25,199 bases of DNA from Sphingobium sp. GTDB taxonomy: Bacteria > Pseudomonadota > Alphaproteobacteria > Sphingomonadales > Sphingomonadaceae. The notes under the pieces are model-generated. The model ran no database searches. It worked only from the letters and a program-made list of their open reading frames with translations, and was not told the origin of the DNA. Positions 22,901 to 25,199 of this stretch are shown in pieces (the stretch's first letter is position 1; each line of letters starts with the position of its first letter). A program made the position numbers and the translations under genes. The DNA lies in assembly GCF_003248505.1 (NCBI RefSeq), contig NZ_QFOA01000049.1:1-25199 (forward strand), read 5' to 3'.

Positions 22901-24513
22901 CCGGTTTCAAGGTCACAGAATTCATCGCGAAGCTGCGCCATTCGACGCCCGGTGTCACGCTCATTTCGCCCCCGCCGCACCACGACATCTATTCGATCGA
23001 AGATCTGGCGCAGCTCATCTACGACTGCAAGCAGATCAATCCGCGCGCCAAAGTTTGCGTCAAGCTCGTCAGTCAGGCGGGCATCGGAACCGTCGCGGCG
23101 GGCGTAGCGAAAGCGCATGCGGATGTGATCCTTGTCGCAGGGCATGTTGGCGGCACCGGCGCCAGCCCGCAGACATCGATCAAATATGCCGGTACGCCGT
23201 GGGAAATGGGTCTCAGCGAAACCAATCAGGTGCTGACGCTCAACGGCCTGCGCCATCGCGTGAAGCTGCGCACGGACGGTGGGCTCAAGACCGGACGCGA
23301 CATCGTCATCGCCGCCATCCTGGGCGCGGAGGAGTTCGGCATCGGTACGCTCTCCCTCGTCGCCATGGGCTGCATCATGGTGCGCCAGTGCCACAGCAAC
23401 ACCTGCCCCGTGGGCGTATGCGTGCAGGACGAGAAGCTGCGCCAGAAGTTCACCGGCACGCCCGAAAAGGTCATCAACCTTATGACCTTCATTGCGGAGG
23501 AAGTCCGCGAAGTGCTCGCGCGCCTCGGCTTCCGCAGCCTCGATGAAGTCATTGGGCGGACCGAACTGCTGAAGCAGGTCAATCGCGGGGCCGAGCATCT
23601 CGACGACCTCGACCTCAACCCCATCCTCGCAAAGGTGGACGCCCCCGACGACCAGCGCCGCTTCAGCCTGGAAGGCCGCAATCCCGTGCCCGACAGTCTC
23701 GACGCGCAGATGATGAAAGACGCGCGCGCCGTGTTCGAGCGGGGCGAAAAGATGCAGCTCACCTACACCGTTCGCAACACGCACCGCGCCGTGGGCACGC
23801 GCCTGTCCGCCGCCGTCACCGAACGGTTCGGCATGTCGGCGCTGGCCGATGGGCACCTGACCGTCCGTCTGCGCGGCAGCGCGGGTCAGTCGCTCGGGGC
23901 GTTCCTGTGCAAGGGCATCACGCTAGAAGTCTTCGGCGACGCCAACGACTATGTAGGCAAGGGTTTGTCGGGCGGCATCATCAAGGTACGCACGACAGTC
24001 TCCTCACCGTTGTCGTCGAAAGACAACACGATCATCGGCAACACCGTTCTATATGGCGCGACCAGCGGCAAGCTGTTCGCGGCGGGTCAGGCGGGAGAGC
24101 GCTTCGCCGTGCGCAACTCAGGCGCGCAGGTCGTGGTCGAAGGCTGCGGGGCCAACGGGTGCGAGTATATGACGGGCGGCACCGCAGTGATTCTAGGCCG
24201 TACGGGCGCGAATTTCGGCGCGGGCATGACCGGCGGCATGGCCTTCATCCTCGACGAGGACGGCAGCTTCCCTGCAAACGCCAATCCCGAAAGCATCCTG
24301 TGGCAGCGCCTCGACAGCACCTATTGGGAAGCGCAGGTCAAGGCGCTGATCGCCGAACATGCCGTGGCGACCGACAGCAAATGGTCCAATACGATCCTCG
24401 ACGACTGGGACCGCTGGCGCCGCTACATCTGGCAGATCTGCCCCAAGGAGATGGTCACCCGCCTCGCACATCCGCTGAGCGAAGCGCCGGTGGAAACCGT
24501 CGCAGCCGAATAG
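19990..24513 (+). CDS. gltB: Glutamate synthase (NADPH) large subunit
   Basis: 1507 residues, cytoplasmic. The N-terminal class II glutamine amidotransferase domain has the nucleophile Cys27 in EGDACGVGLVAA; the first 26 residues should be cleaved to expose it. RYSTNTFPQWWLAQPFRTLAHNGEINT-type motifs follow. The central domain and the FMN-binding synthase domain (about 830-1220; MSLGALSPEAHE, SGEGGEDANRF) are complete, and ammonia is channelled between the two sites. The 3Fe-4S cluster ligands are Cys1128, Cys1134 and Cys1139 in CIMVRQCHSNTC. The C-terminal GXGXG beta-helix domain (about 1260-1480) is present, with GLSGGIIKV and GANGCEYMTGG. Length matches the family. The start overlaps the preceding gene by 4 bases. 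The stop is 3 bases from the convergent gene. Confidence 0.98.
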   Translation: MTNHMESERLRIAREGMYRPEFEGDACGVGLVAATDGRPSRRVVASAIDALKAVWHRGAVDADGKTGDGAGIHVDLPVRFFDDAIADSGHKPLPNRLAVGMIFLPRTDLSAQETCRTIVESEIIDAGYTIYGWRQVPVDVSVIGEKAQRTRPEIEQIMIAGPMPEERDVAEFEKDLYLIRRRIEKKVIAAQIQDFYVCSLSCRSIIYKGLFLAESLSVFYPDLQDERFESRVAIFHQRYSTNTFPQWWLAQPFRTLAHNGEINTIRGNKNWMKSHEIKMASLAFGEQSEDIKPVIPAGASDTAALDAVFEAICRSGRDAPTAKLMLVPEAWQSESAELPRPHADMYEYLASVMEPWDGPAALAMTDGRWVVAGVDRNALRPLRYTLTGDNLLIVGSETGMVVVPETSIVKKGRMGPGQMIAVDLNEGEIYDDRAIKDRIAGERPYGELIKDFLTVDDLADAPSALPQWDKTELTRRQVAANLTLEDMELVLSPMVEDAKEAIGSMGDDTPLAVISDKPRTISHFFRQNFSQVTNPPIDPLRERYVMSLKTRFSNLHNILEEGAQNSHVLVLDSPVVTSGEWARLKAYFGPAVAEIDCTFPATGGQEQLRSAIARIREEAEQAVREGRTEIFLTDEGVGEDRVAIQGILAAAAVHTHLVRKGLRSYASINVRTSEALDTHYFAVLIGVGATTVNAYLAEASIADRHARGLFGDTSLAQSIERYRTAVNEGLLKIMSKMGIAVIGSYRGGYNFEAVGLSRALVNDLFPGMPAKISGEGYASLHYSAMLRHEMAFDAAAVRLPVGGFYRQRNGGESHAYSAQLMHLLQTAVATDSYSTYLQFSRGVRDLPPVYLRDLLEFNFAREAVPIDEVEATTEIRKRFVTPGMSLGALSPEAHETLAIAMNRIGAKAVSGEGGEDANRFKPYDNGDNANSVIKQIASGRFGVHAEYLGSAEEIEIKVAQGAKPGEGGQLPGFKVTEFIAKLRHSTPGVTLISPPPHHDIYSIEDLAQLIYDCKQINPRAKVCVKLVSQAGIGTVAAGVAKAHADVILVAGHVGGTGASPQTSIKYAGTPWEMGLSETNQVLTLNGLRHRVKLRTDGGLKTGRDIVIAAILGAEEFGIGTLSLVAMGCIMVRQCHSNTCPVGVCVQDEKLRQKFTGTPEKVINLMTFIAEEVREVLARLGFRSLDEVIGRTELLKQVNRGAEHLDDLDLNPILAKVDAPDDQRRFSLEGRNPVPDSLDAQMMKDARAVFERGEKMQLTYTVRNTHRAVGTRLSAAVTERFGMSALADGHLTVRLRGSAGQSLGAFLCKGITLEVFGDANDYVGKGLSGGIIKVRTTVSSPLSSKDNTIIGNTVLYGATSGKLFAAGQAGERFAVRNSGAQVVVEGCGANGCEYMTGGTAVILGRTGANFGAGMTGGMAFILDEDGSFPANANPESILWQRLDSTYWEAQVKALIAEHAVATDSKWSNTILDDWDRWRRYIWQICPKEMVTRLAHPLSEAPVETVAAE

Positions 24514-24516
24514 CGG

Positions 24517-25014
24517 CTACTGCAGCGTCGCCGTCCTTCCTGGGGACGGCGGCGCTTCGACCTTGATCGTATAGGGCGTAGATTGCGGGGCTAGGCCTGC
24601 TCCATCGCCCCGGGCGAACCGGGCGATATTATCAGGCAACGGGTCGATATGCGGCGCGATTTTCGCGGTTGCTTCCACCACAGGCGTTTCGTCGGCGGGA
24701 AGGCGCGCGTAATAATCGCCCACTATTCTTTCGGCGCTATCGCTTGCGCGCGCCTCCGCGTCAGGGACCCCCGTTTCGACTTGCCAGTGTCTTTCCTCCA
24801 GCGTCGGGCCACAACCGGTGCATTTAACCTCCACAGGCCCCCGCATCGCCATGTCATCGGCAGGCGTGGCGATCGATGCAGCATAGCGCGCAAGATCGTC
24901 CCGTTCATCCGCCGCACCGCGTGGCGGGCTAGTGACGAAGGAGCCCAGCCCTACGCCTATCACCATCGCAGCGGCCAAGGTGGTGCCGATCTGTATCCAT
25001 TTCGTGAGCGGCAT
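24517..25014 (-). CDS. Membrane-anchored protein of unknown function
   Basis: 165 residues that I do not recognise. One hydrophobic segment near the N-terminus (about 7-28, IQIGTTLAAAMVIGVGLGSF) anchors it, with the remainder probably in the periplasm. A Cys65-x2-Cys68 pair (VKCTGCGP) stands alone, with no second pair for a zinc ribbon. A helical, acidic stretch (ERHWQVETGVPDAEARASDSAE) and Pro-rich C-terminus follow. The longer frame to 25107 is rejected because ATG 25014 has AGGAG nine bases upstream and gives a clean anchor. It converges with gltB with only 3 bases between stop codons. The CxxC could be redox-active or bind metal, but nothing visible decides this. Confidence 0.72.
   Translation of the reverse strand: MPLTKWIQIGTTLAAAMVIGVGLGSFVTSPPRGAADERDDLARYAASIATPADDMAMRGPVEVKCTGCGPTLEERHWQVETGVPDAEARASDSAERIVGDYYARLPADETPVVEATAKIAPHIDPLPDNIARFARGDGAGLAPQSTPYTIKVEAPPSPGRTATLQ
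24525..24555 (+). terminator. GC-rich hairpin after gltB, possible terminator
   Basis: GCGTCGCCGTCC (24525-24536) pairs with GGACGGCGGCGC (24544-24555) with one G-U pair and a 7-base loop, 11 bases after the gltB stop. Only TT follows, so it is a weak terminator by rule. It overlaps the 3' coding end of the leftward gene. Confidence 0.4.
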
Positions 25015-25101
25015 CAGCCTCGTCTCCTGTGCGGCAGCCCCCTCGCCCTGCCAGCGGCTGCTAGGTTTTAGATCAATCACAACGCAAAGTGCGATCGGTT
25101 G

Positions 25102-25129
25102 TTGCATGACCCAAAAGCCTTTGCTAAGG
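25102..25129 (+). promoter_or_regulatory. Predicted promoter of the tRNA-Leu gene
   Basis: TTGCAT (25102-25107), 16-base spacer, CTAAGG (25124-25129), 47 bases before the tRNA. The GCTAAGGG core resembles the rmuC promoter in this window. A small hairpin (ACCGGC / GCCGGT, 25148-25162) lies in the leader. Confidence 0.42.
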
Positions 25130-25176
25130 GCCGCCTCCTACCAAGGCACCGGCCCCGCCGGTTTCCCTGTTGATGT

Positions 25177-25199
25177 GCGGTCGTGGCGGAATTGGTAGA
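25177..25199 (+). tRNA. tRNA-Leu, 5' fragment (window ends inside it)
   Basis: The last 23 bases begin GCGGTCG (5' acceptor strand) and continue TGGCGGAATTGGTAGA, the D-arm of bacterial leucine tRNAs. The anticodon lies beyond the window, so the isoacceptor cannot be named. Confidence 0.85.

Noticed and set aside
1..25199. Mobile elements, CRISPR arrays, prophage or toxin-antitoxin genes
   Set aside because: No transposase, integrase, regularly spaced repeat array or recognisable antiphage or toxin gene was found on either strand. The closest sign of transfer is the atypical gene at 7877-8362.

Overview
The window is a GC-rich bacterial chromosome segment, most likely from the Alphaproteobacteria, order Sphingomonadales. 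This rests on the GC-rich codon use with long antisense shadow frames, the nadD-rsfS-rlmH-envC-ctpA block, an NDUFA9-like protein, a Coq7-type hydroxylase and promoters of the form TTGC-N16/17-CTAAG or TATAT. Assignment to the order is inference. No transposase, integrase, phage gene, CRISPR array or origin was seen, and most of the window is core chromosome.

Layout. The first 135 bases are the 5' end of a leftward TonB-like gene. A secreted unknown protein (391-1263) and homoserine dehydrogenase (1363-2667) follow rightward. Two leftward genes come next: a small secreted four-cysteine protein (2698-3135) and, upstream of it, a MASE1-PAS-GGDEF diguanylate cyclase (3199-4980). Divergent from the cyclase, a rightward run covers most of the rest: a class I/II aminotransferase, rmuC, an atypical secreted unknown protein, nadD, rsfS, rlmH, an EnvC-like activator, the S41 protease ctpA, a DsbB-like protein, a Coq7-like hydroxylase, two more four-cysteine proteins, a yybP-ykoY manganese riboswitch with its Gdt1/MntP-like Mn transporter, an NDUFA9-like oxidoreductase, uppP, and the gltD - small secreted protein - gltB cluster. 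The window ends with a leftward membrane-anchored unknown protein and the first 23 bases of a tRNA-Leu gene.

How the genes work together. nadD-rsfS-rlmH joins NAD synthesis to ribosome maturation and silencing. envC and ctpA act on the cell envelope, and uppP recycles the undecaprenyl carrier. dsbB and coq7 connect disulfide formation to ubiquinone. gltD and gltB encode the two subunits of NADPH-glutamate synthase, and a third gene sits between them with ATGA overlaps on both sides.

The best candidate for something undescribed is a family of three small secreted proteins in this window. They share a C-x9/10-C motif ending in IVVC(A/G), then an arginine-rich ERYRIP-like segment, then a second C-x9/10-C pair. 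Two are tandem, immediately downstream of dsbB-coq7; the third lies downstream of the diguanylate cyclase. Other points of interest are the Mn riboswitch with a strong downstream hairpin and an inverted repeat over its predicted promoter, a terminator-like hairpin placed directly before uppP, an AT-rich palindrome across the aminotransferase stop codon, and an AT-rich control region with several inverted repeats before gltD.
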